A DNA stretch of 64,000 nt from Neurospora intermedia (GCA_037102815.1 BTPP01000002.1:248001-312000), one strand, 5' to 3'; positions 1 through 12,056 are shown, numbered from the stretch's first letter. Made by a program: numbers and translations. The notes: generated from the letters alone by a model not told the origin.

Positions 1-66
1 GATCCACATCTCCGGGCGCAAAGCCGGCTTGGCCGCCTTGTAATGGTCTGGAGGTCCGAATGCCAT
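1..66 (-). CDS. possible 5' end of a gene running off the left edge
   Basis: An ATG at 66-64 on the minus strand opens a frame that stays open to the window edge and reads 22 residues, MAFGPPDHYKAAKPALRPEM followed by WI. The codons are GC-rich in third positions, as in the real genes nearby, and an in-frame stop lies shortly upstream, so this could be a true start with its 5' leader to the right. I do not recognise the protein. With only 22 codons visible this is weak; it could equally be chance. Confidence 0.3.
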   Translation of the reverse strand, partial: MAFGPPDHYKAAKPALRPEMWI

Positions 67-2171
67 CCATGCTGCTTCGGTAAAAATGTAAAGTCGCGCT
101 CACTTGAAATCATTTATCTCCGAGTGTCGGTTGACTTCAAGGAAATGTTTCAGACATTTGAGACGAATGATGTACACAGCGTGAAACAAACAATGTCGCG
201 AAACAAGTGCATGCTTGTGTCTTGATACACTACATTGTGAACTCGGCGGCGCGCTTTGGGTAGTGTAGATACCCTTGCTGATTAAAGTCAACAAAACTCT
301 TCACTGAGGAGCGAACATGGATTTTATCATCATGAAAAGCCGTGATGATCGATCGATCTACGGCCAAGCGACAAAAAGTTTTAATCCCGTCACAGAGGGG
401 CAAAGATGTCATTGGTAAGTATCGATGTTTCATTGGCAAGATTACGGCGTTAGCAGTCGGGTGTCTGTTTCCACTGATTTCTAACAGTGGAGTGTCTGGG
501 GCCTTATGACGTCGTTGATTGTAATGGCGGGCGGGCATGGGACCTTTTTGACTTTTTGATCGGGGGATCAGGTGCCGAGCAGAGACGACTGGGGGAGAAG
601 AATGTCAATAAAATACATGTTGAAGATGGGAAACTTGCAAAGTTTGAATATGAGTCAGCGACAGAGGGTGATACTCGATCATCAACTGCCGTGCATGATC
701 ACCATATGATTAACAGCTACACACTGTCGATGTGATGTTGTGCACCCCTCCTTCAGAAAAATAAAAAATGACGATTTGGGAGCTGTCCCCGCCCCACCAT
801 TTCAGGTCCCGGGCACATCATGGGAGCGTCCACAGCACGTCGTGGCTGCCCGCCCGCAGTGTTCGTCCCGTCGAATGGCGTAGCGCAACAGCGGCACGCA
901 CAGACCAGCAGTGCCTGTCAAATCCCTGCCTTTGGGAATGTGCCTGGCCAAGCAATGCGACTGGACGAACTGCTGCTAGCAAAATGTAGTGCACAGTAAG
1001 CAACATCAACCAAAGATATCATAATCACCTGCCGCCTGTAACTACTATGACCACGTTCAGGAACCAACGGCCATGATGAGTTCTCCTGGAGAGGGGAACG
1101 TTGAGACACAACTTGACGGGAACAGCATTCAAGAAAAAAAAAAAAGAAAAAAAGAATGGCTGGGTGACAAAGTGTAGTGTAGTGTAGAGAGACAAGCCGC
1201 CAAGACATTCCATCCTCTCGGCAATCCCCATTCCCCCAAAACAAGCTAAGCAATAACAGCGTCGCAATGCCTGCAAATGCCCCACTCTACCCCTATCTGG
1301 TTCCATGTCGCTTCCATTCGCGAGCGGGGAGGAAAGAAGACGAAAGCATACGAATTTCAAGGTGCAGATGTTGGGGGAGAGAGATTCCACAGAGATTGCC
1401 GGGCGTTACAATCAGAGACTAAGAGATAGATCTTGGGTAGTATGAATCTTGAGAACCGAGAGTCTTAAAAAAGTTTGATATTAAACCCCCTCCGTCCCTC
1501 CTCAAACCCAATTTTGTGGTGTGTGAATCTGATCCCCTTTCATCTCGAAAAATCAACCATCACCAACAAAGACAGACATCAGTCAGACCCTGCGAACCCT
1601 GCTCCATTATCCTTCGAAACCCCTACCCTTCTTCTGACTGACAATACGTACTCAACCAAAACATTTCACGCTTGACGACAAACCCCAGATTAGACAGACC
1701 CTTTCTTTCGACGAAACCCTGATTTCTCTTCGGTTGACCGAATTCGGACGAAAAAGAAAAAAAAAGAAAAAAGAAACCCTGGATCGACCACACCGCTGAG
1801 GCTTCCTTGTTACTTGCCCAGGACACCGTCACAAGACCCGCTTGGATGAGATCACCGCTCCCACCCAATTCAGCATTCGGGCCAAGGCAGGCGACCAACC
1901 AGACAAACCAGCGACATTCAATTCCCACGAGCTGTTGTGACCCCTGACAGCTCCCCCAACAAGCCGCATCATCTTTTTTACAAGGATTAACACCGCCTTC
2001 GTAACGAGGTGAAGAAGAAGACGAAGAAGAACAAAAGTGGCGGCGGGCTTACTCACGGGCTAGACCGAATTGACGGACAGGGATCTCGCCAAACGGGGAG
2101 GAGCCGATCTACATCATTTCCCACTTTTTTGCTATCGAGGTCGAGTCGAAGAAATAAAAGAAGAAGAGAGG
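67..2171. other. intergenic region and probable 5' leader, no gene seen
   Basis: Only short overlapping frames occur here, without domain resemblance or intron signals. The stretch carries several copies of a short motif (GTAGTGTAG at 259-267, AGTGTAGTGTAGTGTAGAG near 1173-1191) and A-runs at about 1134-1155. The last 600 bases before 2172 are rich in pyrimidine and adenine runs and may be the leader or promoter of the small membrane-protein gene. Confidence 0.5.
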
Positions 2172-2759
2172 ATGGCGCTCCTTGGGTATTCGAGACTGGT
2201 CGGTACTACCTCTTCCGATTCTGCATTTACAACAAACGATAACGACACTTTGAGAAGTATCTCTACCACTTCCACAACAACCGCCTCAACAACACAAACA
2301 ACAACAACAACAACCACACATCCCGCGCCAACCACACCAACAATCCTCAACCACATAATCCCCCTCCTCACCACCACCTTCAAAACCCTCTACCAAACAC
2401 ACCTCCTCCTCTTTTCTCTCTGCTTCAGCACCCTCACCCTCCTCCTCGTCCACGTCCTCTCCACTCTCCACCTCTTTTCTCTCAATCTCTTCCTCTTTGT
2501 CAACCTCATCCTCTACCGCACCCTTTTCTTCGTCAAGACCATCACCATGGAAACCGCCACGCTCAGCTATTCCATCTGGGACAGTCGCAAAGCGCGGCAG
2601 ATCCGCAAGAAAATCGAATTCGAGTTTTTCGTCTGGATCTTGGGTCCCGGAGGCAACTTGCTGTGTTTCTTGTTGTGGCCTGGGTGGATTGTTTTGGGAG
2701 TTATGGTTTGGGGGCTTAGTTGGGTTTTTTCGTCGGGGGTCGTTACTGTTAGTGGTTGA
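2172..2759 (+). CDS. small multi-pass membrane protein, unknown function
   Basis: This intronless frame reads 195 residues from the ATG at 2172. Upstream in-frame ATGs exist, but this one follows a purine-rich stretch and begins a plausible N terminus (MALLGYSRLVG). Residues 11-56 are very rich in Ser, Thr and Asn. Two hydrophobic segments follow at about 73-119, then a basic loop (SRKARQIRKK, about 143-152), then a third hydrophobic segment rich in Trp and Gly at about 160-187. This suggests an organelle or endomembrane protein with three membrane spans. The C-terminal half has the regular composition of a conserved protein, the N-terminal half that of a low-complexity tail. It converges on the XAP5 gene, whose stop codon lies 433 bases downstream. 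I recognise no family; gene status is likely, function unknown. Confidence 0.6.
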   Translation: MALLGYSRLVGTTSSDSAFTTNDNDTLRSISTTSTTTASTTQTTTTTTTHPAPTTPTILNHIIPLLTTTFKTLYQTHLLLFSLCFSTLTLLLVHVLSTLHLFSLNLFLFVNLILYRTLFFVKTITMETATLSYSIWDSRKARQIRKKIEFEFFVWILGPGGNLLCFLLWPGWIVLGVMVWGLSWVFSSGVVTVSG

Positions 2760-3192
2760 ACGGACATACGAAAAAGAGGTAAGATATTTTGGCATGGGAG
2801 AAGAGTGCAAAAAGAATGAATTGCTCACATTTCGCTTCTCAGGGGAATATCGAACACTAAGTAATATGTGTTTGGTGACAGTCGCGACGTCACCGGGTCG
2901 GGAACAGGGACAGCGATGAACAGCTAGCTAGCTGGAACCGCCCCTGGTCAGACCGAGTTGAATGCGTCGCGAGCATCGCATACTATCCGCATTCCGCGAT
3001 CGCAAATCGCGCCGCCTTTCGAGGCATACACATACACATACACACACACAACACGCATCTTTGGAAACATCAGATCACCACCCAAGCGACGAACCGAAAC
3101 ATCGAGCCAACTGAAGGCCAACCAACATCTTCGGTTTTCTAAACAAACACGATATCCGCTTGCGACAAAAGACTACCTCCACCGACCGACGA
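2760..3192. other. convergent intergenic spacer
   Basis: Spacer between the 3' ends of the small membrane-protein gene and XAP5. It contains a CA-rich run near 3028-3055 and no gene. It probably holds the 3' ends of both transcripts; I see no single clear polyadenylation site. Confidence 0.5.
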
Positions 3193-4756
3193 CTACCTCG
3201 AAAAGAAAAACGCATTCCCACCCAAATCCCGCCTAATCTCATTCTGATAATCCTTTTCCGGGTCAAACTCCTGCCACGTACTCGCCGGATAAATGTGTTT
3301 GTTGCGCTGGTACCACCTCCGATCCACAACCTTGGTGAAAGTCGGGTCGTCGTTTGCGCCCTCGAGGGTCATGATATTCGGGAGGGCAGCGAGGCGGCTT
3401 GATGGGGTGGAGAGGGCCGCGGGATCGGCTGTTGGGGATGATGTTTGGGGGTCTGAGGACGACGGGATAGGGGCGTCGTCGGAGTAGTCGAAGAGTCGCT
3501 TGTTTCCGGGACCCAGGGTTTTGTTGATGATGAAGAAGTAGAATTCGTAGTGCTGAAGAAATGGGGTTAGCATTGTTTCTTTAGAGAAAAGCATGAATGG
3601 CGAGCATTTTGCATTTGCATTTTGGACATGACATAGATAGATAGCATAGAGAGCATAGCGCAAGCAATCAATCCTCTTGACAACCATCTATCCTGTCCCA
3701 CCCACCCATGCAATAAAAAAAAGAAAAAACGGGTGTACTCACATGCGGAATGATAATACTCCCCCTAACCAACAACAAATCATCCACTGACACCCTCGCC
3801 CACGCCCTCCGCGCATTCAAAATCTTATCTTGCCCTACACCCCTCTCGGCGCCCACCTTCCTCGACTTGTCCAGAAACAACCAGGCGTGGTCGCCCTTCT
3901 TCACGCGCACCATGCCGCCGGGGATGTTGGTACCATCGTAAAAGACGAACGGGATCGCGATCTCGGAAGCCTTGACGGCCGCTTGCTTGGCCAAGAACTC
4001 TCTGCGGATGGCTTCGCGCTCGGCAGCTTCGCGACGGAGAGCGGCTTTGGTGAGGGCGCGCGGAATAATGGGGGCCGAGGTGTTGACGATTTTCTTCTTT
4101 TTGGAGACATTGTCGCTGGCGTCGGCGTCGGCGCTGCTTTCGCGATTGGGTGTGCTCGTTGTTGTTGTTGTGTCCTCTTCTTTCTTGTCTGCGGGATTCG
4201 GTGTATCCTCCTTTTCTGCTGGCGTCTTTGCATTCTTCTTCTTCACAACCACCACCTCCTCCTCCCCCTCTTCTACGTCGTCCCCAAAGCTTACTAAAGC
4301 CTTCTTGGTCTTTATCCTCTTTGCTTTCCTTTCCCCCGTTAATGTCTTCTTCTTGGTTTCGCCTTCGCTTTTCCCCTCGCCGCCTGTTGTTGTCCCATTC
4401 TCTGCATCTGTCCCGGGCGCGGGTGTCCCCGTGGCCGATCGATCCACTGGCGTCGCGGCCGCGCTGCCGGCATTGTCTGTGTCGAGAGTGGGAGTGGCTG
4501 CGCTGCTGCCCCCTCGCGCAGCAGCAATGGCGGCCTCTCGAACTTCGCGGTGTTGTTGCTCGAGAACTTCGGCGCGTCGCTTGCGAAAGTCGGCGAGGTT
4601 GACGAGTCCTACTGTCGAGGAGGAGACGCGCTCTTGGACGGTTTTGTTTTGCGGGGCGAAGCGGGGGTTGGGAGTCGCCGTGTTGGAGGAGGATGAAGCA
4701 GCTGGGTTCGGGGTCGAGGTACCGCTGCCGGGTTGTGATGGTTGTTGATCGGACAT
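3193..4756 (-). CDS. xap5: XAP5/FAM50 family nuclear protein
   Basis: Two exons on the minus strand, 4756-3743 and 3552-3193, encode 457 residues. The intron (3742-3553, 190 bases) has GTGAGT at its start and GCTAAC followed by TTCTTCAG at its end. Splicing joins RGSIIIPH to HYEFYYF without changing frame, as in the family. Residues 1-60 are Ser/Thr/Pro-rich. An acidic and Lys-rich middle region with nuclear-localisation-like clusters (KKKKIV, KRIKTKK) follows. The XAP5 domain covers about 265-457, with FVFYDGTNIPGG, VSVDDLLLVRGS, KTLGPGNKRLFDYSDDAP and VVDRRWYQRNKHIYPAS. Human FAM50A is linked to the spliceosome, and fission yeast Xap5 is a chromatin-bound repressor of aberrant transcripts; a similar nuclear role is expected here. 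It is divergent from the methyltransferase gene, with 401 bases between the start codons. Confidence 0.95.
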
Positions 4757-5157
4757 GTTTGTGTAGGGAAATGGTGGCTAGCAGTTTGACGGTGATTGGA
4801 GCATCGAAGGTAGTATCGGTCTGAAGCCAGCTAGTCGTATAAAGTCGGGAATCGGGATAACCAGAAGGGAGAGCGGACGTGGTGGTTTGAAGACTGATGA
4901 TGAACAGATTGTTGTTTTGGTTACAATTCGAAGCAGCAATGGAGCACCGATTGCAACGGCAATCAGTCCACGGCAGGCAATTGGTAGGTGGTCTGTGCAT
5001 TCCACCATGAAAGTAGTACAAGTACTGTAACCGCGCGGCCCTACAGCGCTGCAGTGTGCTACAGCACCCGGTGTCACTGTTTGCAGCCGCCCTTGTTGAC
5101 GTCGCCGCTGAACTTCAACTTCAACCTTTCATCAACTTTTCAACATGCGCAGCAAAC
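4757..5157. promoter_or_regulatory. shared divergent promoter region, XAP5 and METTL16
   Basis: The 401 bases between the two start codons must hold both promoters. I see no clear TATA box. A CT-rich leader (CTTCAACTTCAACCTTTC near 5112-5129) precedes the methyltransferase ATG. Two genes of RNA metabolism sharing one promoter region suggests, but does not show, co-expression. Confidence 0.5.
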
Positions 5158-6843
5158 ATGGAAACCAACAAGAGGAAAGCGGCTGTCGGAGAGGGCGATG
5201 AGCACAACCTGGCAGGAGAGGGAGGACTAAACAGTCCAGTCCGCGAACCCGAAGCCAAACGACAGAAACAAACAAACAATGAAGATCCCCAAGGGCAGCC
5301 GGCGCAAGAAGCCACCAAGCCGACCTCCGAGTCCGATCGGCCCCACAATATCCGGAGCGCCCCGCCTTCCGAACCCGGACCCGGACAGGCCGTAGTAGCA
5401 ACAGAGGGCAAACCACGCAAATGGACCGACGAGTACTTTCGCAATCTTTACACCAAAGACCCCAGTTTCAAATACCTTGGTCAGAAGGATCCCGACTTTG
5501 CTCCTTTGTAAGTTGTTGTTGACCTTGTCGTCGTCGTCGTCATGATCACATCACTAACACACTCTCTCAAAAGTCTCGACTCCAAGAACCAACTCGACTT
5601 CAACGACCCAGAAGCAGTAATGCAATTGACCAAAACCCTCCTCAAAATCGACTACGGCCTGAAGATCGACCTTCCCCCCGACCGTCTCTGCCCTCCCGTC
5701 CCCAACCGGCACAACTACATCCTCTGGCTCACCTCCCTCCTCTCCTCCTCTTCTTACCATCCCCATTTCAATCCCCCCTCTCATCAGAACACTTCCTCCC
5801 GCCCCATCATCGGCCTCGACATCGGCACCGGCGCCTCAGCCATCTACCCCCTCCTAGGCTGCGTCCAACATCCCTCCTGGTCCTTCATCGCAACCGACAT
5901 CGACGCCCACTCCCTCTCCTTTGCCCAGCGCAACATCCACCTCAATAACTTACAAGACCGCACCACCCTCTTGTATCGCGCCCCGGACCAACCACTGATC
6001 CCTTTCGACTCCCCCATTCTCACCACGCGGGATGTCGACAAAATAGACTTCACAATGTGCAACCCCCCCTTCTACTCCTCCCCGTCAGACCTTCTTTCCT
6101 CCGCCGCCAAAAAGAGTCGACCACCACTGACAGCATGCACCGGCGCCCCCGTCGAAATGGTTTGCGATGGTGGCGAAGTGGCGCATATCTTTAGAATGAT
6201 CGACGAGTCGCTTGTCCTCCGCGAAAAAGTGACGTGGTATACAAGTATGGTTGGGAAGGTAACCTCCCTAGAAACAGTAGTGGAGAGATTGAGAAAGGAG
6301 AACATAAACAACTATGCAGTGACGGAGCTGGTGCAGGGAAAACAAACGAAGCGATGGGTGGTGGGATGGAGTTTCGGGGGGATGAGAGCTGGAGAGGCTG
6401 AAGGAAGGGGGGTCGGTGGGGTGTGGAAGAAACTGTTGCCGCCGGTGGTGAGGATGGAGGTTGGAGTGTGGAAGGATAGGGAGAAAGTCGAAAAGGTGGT
6501 GGAGAGGGTTAAGCAGACGGTGGAAGGGTTAGAATTGATGAGTTGGGGGTGGAGTGGCGAGAGGATGAGAGGGGTGGGGACGGCGAGGGGGAATGTTTGG
6601 AGTAGGGCTTGGAGAAGGAAGAGGGAGAGGGAGATGAAGGCGGTAGAGGAGGGGAAGAAAAAGAAGGACGGTGATGGAAATGGGACAAAAGAAGAGGAGC
6701 AGTGTGAATTGGGATTTGAGGTGGTGATTGAGGTTGGAAAGGATGGGGAGACGAAGGTGGTTTTGCTCTGGAGGGAGGGACATGATCAAGGCTTGTTTGA
6801 GAGCCTTTGGGGGTATTTGCAAGGGAAGATGAAGGAGATATAA
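5158..6843 (+). CDS. mettl16: METTL16-type RNA N6-adenosine methyltransferase
   Basis: Exons 5158-5507 and 5574-6843 encode 539 residues. The 66-base intron starts GTAAGT and ends CACTAAC...AAAAG. The start is the METNKRK ATG, since the frame upstream of it looks like a leader. A disordered, charged N terminus (1-100) precedes the family's conserved opening (NQLDFNDPEAVMQLTKTLL, then the PVPNRHNYILWL block). The AdoMet-binding loop GLDIGTGAS lies at about 197-205, and the catalytic NPPF motif at 280-283. METTL16 enzymes methylate the adenosine of the U6 snRNA ACAGAGA box, and in animals the MAT2A hairpins, so a nuclear role in splicing is expected. The C-terminal third is Lys/Glu/Gly-rich and may carry RNA-binding function. 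All catalytic features I can check are intact. Confidence 0.95.
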
Positions 6844-7314
6844 TTTCCTATTTGGTGGGTAAAACGTTTGAATTGGGAGTTCTCTCCTGGGCCGATTCTG
6901 TGACGAAGGACGTTGAGCTTGACTAAGATAGGTCGTCGCGACAAAGAGGACGTGATACGCTAATGCTTTAACAAATTCTGGCCTGATCAAGCAGCAATCG
7001 AGATAACGCACCATCTCATTGCTTGCTACGCTTCCTCAACGATGATACTGGGTCTCCACGATCGTCACTTCTTTTCCATCGACCTCCTCATCCACCCGAG
7101 AACTTTTTGGCAAGATCCTCAGTCGCTCAGGACAGAACAACGAAAGTTGATGGGAACCACATCTTTATCAATCATGGCGCCTTCCTCCAGTTCCCTATCA
7201 GGTATCCAGGACTCGACCGAAATATGATGACTGAGTTCGATAGTCAACTGCGCAATCAACAAACATCCCCAGTATCGCTGAGCAGCAATTGGCCATCAAC
7301 AAAGCAACACCATA
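6844..7314. other. intergenic spacer
   Basis: No convincing gene. A frame at 7042-7227 is in phase with the next gene but is closed by a stop at 7225-7227 before that gene's ATG, so I treat it as leader. The stretch probably holds the methyltransferase 3' end and the next promoter. Confidence 0.45.
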
Positions 7315-9004
7315 ATGCCCAACCTCAAAATCCCACCACTTTTATCTCCAATCCCCTCATCTGTATTACGGCGATACGCCACTGTCTATCAATCCAGCAC
7401 CGACACCGACAGCCCCTCGGAGGAGCCAGAGACACCAGACCATACCCACAGAGCACTTCCACCGTTTCTCCGGGGTATACCCATTGACTGGTCGCAGGGT
7501 TACTTTACTTGGCAGCGCACGGGATGGTGAGTTCCTCCTTCAGCAGCAGCAGCACCATACCTGACAAGACATCTGCGTGGGTAGGTATAGTGACTGACAG
7601 TCCAACCCACCTAGCGAATGCGTGGTCAAGTTCTGCCCGCAACATTGCCGGGAACTCGTAGGATCAAACGAGGACGAATCCGAGGACCATTCTACGCCTG
7701 CGTCTGGTGTGCGAGCCGACGCTTCGGATCCGTATGATATCAGTTCTAACGACTATGGCCTTGGTTCCAACGACGAGGCGGTCGATGATAGTGATGAACG
7801 CTATGTTGGCGATAATGACCGCAATAGCGAGGTTGATAATAACGATGCCGACGACGAAGCTGGGTCCAGTTCCTCAAATGAAGCATCCGATGACGATGGG
7901 AACGACATGCAGTCTGCATGTAACGAGCCGCATAATGCATCGGTACTGCCTAGCATCGAAGGTGGACACGAACCATATAGGTCGGAATCACCTACTCTCT
8001 CTGCTTCACCTGGAGAGAAGACTGCCCGGGACGACCCAGACAGCCCTCATGAAGCAAAGGGCATAGTCTCTCTCAGCGATCGTGACCAGCCAGATGATAT
8101 CATGGACGATTCGAACGAGACCGAGGTGCCCAACCCCGAACTTCCCCAGCCGCAGACGCGAGGTCACAAAGTCCAACGGCCTCAGCACCAGCCTTCGTCA
8201 ACTGAGCTAGGTATCGACACCGAGTATCTCGAAGCCCTCCACGAAGAGCTCAGGAACGAAGTAATTGCCGATACCCAGGCTAAGGCTAAGGCGAATGCTA
8301 GCGGCACACAGAGATCCCGGTCTCGGCATGCTATTCCTCGCTCGCCGCAACATCATCAACGTCGGAGATCAGACTTTCTGGCTACGGTGTTAGATACTAG
8401 CCCTTCTCCGGCGGCTGGTTCTATCCAGACACCCGACGACGGAGGAAATAGGGCCCACAGTCATACATCAGCGCCACCCGGGCCATCTCGGGCCATGCCA
8501 CCCACGGGGTTTTTCTCTACGTCAACCCCAAAACCTGTCGCCAGAAAGCTCTTTGGTCAATCTGATGTATCCCAGCCAGGTTCAGCACCAGCACCCGCAA
8601 ACGACATGGATCTCAGGGAGGCCAATGGTATGGTCACTCGGAGTCAGAGTCGCCGTCACGGTAGAGTTGGTACGGTCGATGAGGTCGGGGAGGCGAGTAA
8701 GGTCGGCGAGGGAATAGGTATGGTGACGCGAAATCAGGGCCGTCGTCGCAGTCAAGCTCGGAATGGCGTAGAGGTGCAGGAAAATCAGGAAAATAGGGAC
8801 AAGGAGGAGCAGGAGCAGGAGCAGGACATACGGGGTGAAGAAGCGTCAAGGAGCAACAAGAGGAGAAAGAAAACAGAAGAGGATCCGGAGTCTGAAGGAA
8901 AGGAGAAGAAGAAGAAGACACCAGGTAGAGCCAAGAGGGGGAAACCAAAAAGGAGCGGGAATACAAAGACGTATGGGAAGAGAGATAAGAGGAGGAGGGT
9001 TTGA
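7315..9004 (+). CDS. unrecognised nuclear-type protein with a Cys/His cluster
   Basis: Exons 7315-7526 and 7615-9004 give 533 residues. The 88-base intron starts GTGAGT and ends with ACTGAC...CACCTAG. Joining them creates a compact cluster, TGCECVVKFCPQHC, with C71, C73, C78, H81 and C82 as possible metal ligands. It is preceded by an aromatic stretch (DWSQGYFTWQRTG). A long acidic, Asp/Asn/Ser-rich region follows (about 85-170), then a Pro/Ser-rich middle. A short motif occurs twice: MVTRSQSRR at about 410 and MVTRNQGRR at about 440. The last 50 residues are strongly basic, with several nuclear-localisation-like clusters. This layout suits a nuclear, perhaps chromatin or RNA-associated protein. 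I know no family for it. The intron and the conserved-looking cluster make it a likely real gene; the start could lie in another upstream exon. Confidence 0.7.
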
Positions 9005-9933
9005 TGGTGGTTGTACTAGGCTCGGTGGGATATTGAGAGATCAGCGAAACAATGAACGGCCTTTTTATGAGCATCATGAGCAAGCCGGTAGCGAAGGAGA
9101 CGGGGATATTGGGGCGTTATGGAGTACGAGGTCAGGGTCATGTTGGAGTATTGTTAATTTGGAAGAATTCATTGGATACATTGAATAGTATCCGGTATCA
9201 ATATGGTCATGGAATATACCCAAGTTTTTGGTTGATGGAAATGATGGAAGAAGAAGAGGACGTCGTCTGAATGCCAAGCCCATCATGTGCTGAATGTGAC
9301 GCTATGCAGTGCGAGCTCCAGTGGTGTTCTAGACCTCTGCAGACCCAATTCCCTTACACTAAGCGCTGTGACCCCGCCGCTAACGTGCTGCATGGCTCGT
9401 CCCGAAGCGCGGGATGGAGTGCTGGGTATTGGAGGACGTGCACTAACAGCAATTCATCTTGCTAAAGAGGCAATCTGTTAATAGGAAGCGGAGTCCAATA
9501 ACATGGCTGCTCGACGTCATCCTCAAGAACCTGTTCCTTGTTCGGACAAGCTTCTGGTTTCAGCTTCCATGCTTTCCACCAACTGAACCCCTCCCGTCCT
9601 CCCCCTCGCTGGTCGTGCCCTTGTTTCCCCTCTCGCCGGGCTTGACCATGGAATCCCGAAGCCAATTAACCATCGCTGCTGTTTGCTTGCTCTGGCGACC
9701 CTGACCACTCGTTGAACGGAAAAGCTCCGACAAGGCGCAGCTGTGTCGCTTCCTTGTTTTGACGAGGACAGCCATCTTCATCTTTTCTTGACCTTCTCTT
9801 TTTTTGAGCGCCTCCTCGTCCTGTCCTGCGCGCTTCTGCTTCTACATCACAGCGACATACATATCGACCTTGGACTCGACGCAACACGCACAGACGACCA
9901 CATCATCGTCTGATTCTACAGACACAGGGCACC
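9005..9933. other. intergenic region and leader of the TRP channel gene
   Basis: Short frames only, none with recognisable content. CT-rich runs at about 9590-9650 and 9781-9810 resemble fungal 5' leaders. A frame open from 9804 joins the channel frame by reading through its first intron; I reject that as the start. Confidence 0.45.
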
Positions 9934-12056
9934 ATGGCAAGATTCGGGGCCTTTTCGCGCCTCTTGGGCTTGGACCGTCCACCCCATCGACACGACCATT
10001 GGTGGCACGAACATCGCCGACAACGTACGAATTACCCTCTCCCCTCGCTGAAGACAACTCCAAGCTAACAATCGCAGTCCTTCCCAGCTACCGTGACGAC
10101 TTCTACGTCTCCGCCATCCCCGCCGAAACCGTGACCGAAATCGCCCTCCGTATCCGACACCTCATCGAAGAATGCGTTCCCCTCGAGCTCCCTGTTGAGA
10201 AAATCACCTCTCCCACGAGCAAGATCATCACGAAAAGGGTGATCAAGGCAGCCAAGGAAGCCGGCGGCAAAGAGCACCGATCATGCGTCGTCTACTGCCT
10301 TCTCGTCAACAAGCGCTGGTGGAAACACCAAGCCCAAGTCGAACTCTGGGATGCCGACCTACACGCCCTCCGCGCCGTCGCTTGCGAGGTTATTGCCAAA
10401 CAAATCATCGAGACGGAGGAGGACACCAACTTTTTGCTTCACGAGGTCCTGTTGAAGCGCTACTCCATCATGATCGATAACAAACCTACCAAGCCGTCCA
10501 ACGTGATCGAAAAGGCTGTTGACTTGCATGCTCTCAGAGTGATCGGTTCCTCAGGCTATCAAAAGTGTATCAGCTACCTCTGGCGCGGCTGGCTTGTCCA
10601 AGACGAGAACGACCCGTCGACCTTTATCGAATACCGCGAAAAGGACAACACCTCCTTCTGGTCGCACTTGGACCCGGATCGCATGCGCGCACCCATGTAC
10701 CAAAACTGGACGCAGATGCTCATCAGCTTCGTCTACCTCGTTCTCTACACTCTTGCCATGAACAGTGTCAATCCAGGCGGTCACCTTGATGTAGTTGAGG
10801 GTCTTTTGTACGCCTTTACACTCGGTTTCATGTGCGACGAGTTCGCCAAGGTTTGGAAAGCCGGGCCCGCCATCATCGGCTTTTGGTCCGCCTTCAACAG
10901 CATTCTCTACGGTCTCTTGACCACGTCTCTAGTCTTCCGCTTCATCGCCTTCTCCCATGACAGCTCCGACATCGACTGGCGGCAACACTACAACACCCTA
11001 TCCTACAACTTCCTCGCCGTCTCCGCCCCCATGTTCTGGCTGCGCATTTTGCTGTATCTCGACTCCTTCCGCTTCTTCGGCGCCATGCTGGTCGTCCTCA
11101 AAGTGATGATGAAGGAATCCATCATCTTCTTCGCTTTACTTCTCGTGATCATCGTCGGTTTCCTCCAAGCCTTTCTCGGTCTCGACCAAGCAGACGACCA
11201 AGTCGTTGAAGACACCATGTTCATTGTGCAATCCATGGCCAACGCCTTGATGCAATCGCCCGATTTTAGCGGATTCGAAAAATTCAACCACCCGTTTGGT
11301 TTACTTTTGTACTACTGCTTCACTTTTGTAGTTATGGTGATCCTGCTCAACATCCTCATCGCCCTCTACAACTCGGCCTACGAAGACATCTACGACAACG
11401 CCAACGACGAGTACCTCGGCATGTTTGCGCAAAAGACGATGCAATTCGTGAGAGCACCAGACGAGAACGTGTTTATCCCCCCCTTCAACCTCATCGAGAT
11501 CTTTTTGTTGGCCCTCCCGCTGGAGTGGTGGATGAACAAGACTACTTATGAAAAGATCAACGATTGGTGCATGGCTACTATCTATTCCCCCCTCTTGCTG
11601 GTCAGCGCCTTCATCGAAGTCAAGACCGCGCAAGAAATTAGGGCCAACCGAGCGCGTGGAGACGGGGATGATGATTCGGTTGAGGAGTGGGAGCAGAGGA
11701 TGGGAGACCTTGATTTTGAGGCGGATGGATGGGCAAGGAAGGTCGAGAACGCGAAGAGCAAGTTGGTGAAGATGCAAGAAGGAGAGATGGATGAGGAAGA
11801 GGACAATGAAGAGAAGGAGATTGGGAAGTTGAGGGAGGAGGTGAAGGAGTTGAAGGGGTTGTTGGGAGAATTGATGGGGATGATGCAGAAGGAAAGAGAG
11901 GGAAAGGGGAAGGAGGCTGTGAAGATTGAGAATCCAGAGGTTGAGAGTCAGGGGGTTGACAGTCAGGCCACTCAGGTTGCTGAAGGTGGTGAAACTGGTG
12001 ATGGTGGTCAAAGCAGCAGCAGCAGTAGCAGCAGCAGCAGTAGTGATGGGAAGTGA
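9934..12056 (+). CDS. yvc1: YVC1/TRPY-type vacuolar cation channel
   Basis: I propose exons 9934-10024 and 10078-12056, 689 residues. The 53-base intron starts GTACGA and ends GCTAACAATCGCAG; it joins HEHRRQ to LLPSYRDDFYV. This start is better than the longer unspliced frame, whose first 80 residues are low-complexity. A cytosolic helical domain covers about 30-230. Six membrane segments follow: S1 near 240-260, S2 to S4 up to about 350, S5 near 375-400 (IIFFALLLVIIVGFLQAF), a pore loop near 412-431 and S6 near 437-460 (LLNILIALYNSAYED). After S6 come a conserved amphipathic stretch, a Glu/Lys-rich coiled coil (about 590-640), an acidic cluster and a poly-Ser tail. Yeast Yvc1 releases vacuolar calcium in response to stretch and calcium; the acidic tail fits calcium sensing. 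The gene looks intact. Confidence 0.95.

Noticed and set aside
918-1390. Overlapping minus-strand frames of 111 and 121 codons
   Set aside because: Low-complexity content with phenylalanine and serine runs from A/T homopolymers, no intron signals, no domain.
3825-5021. Long antisense and sense frames over the XAP5 gene (398 and 258 codons)
   Set aside because: They are shadows of the low-complexity, repeat-rich XAP5 coding sequence in other phases.
9804-9933. Upstream start for the channel gene
   Set aside because: It requires reading through an intron with perfect signals and gives a low-complexity N terminus unlike the family.
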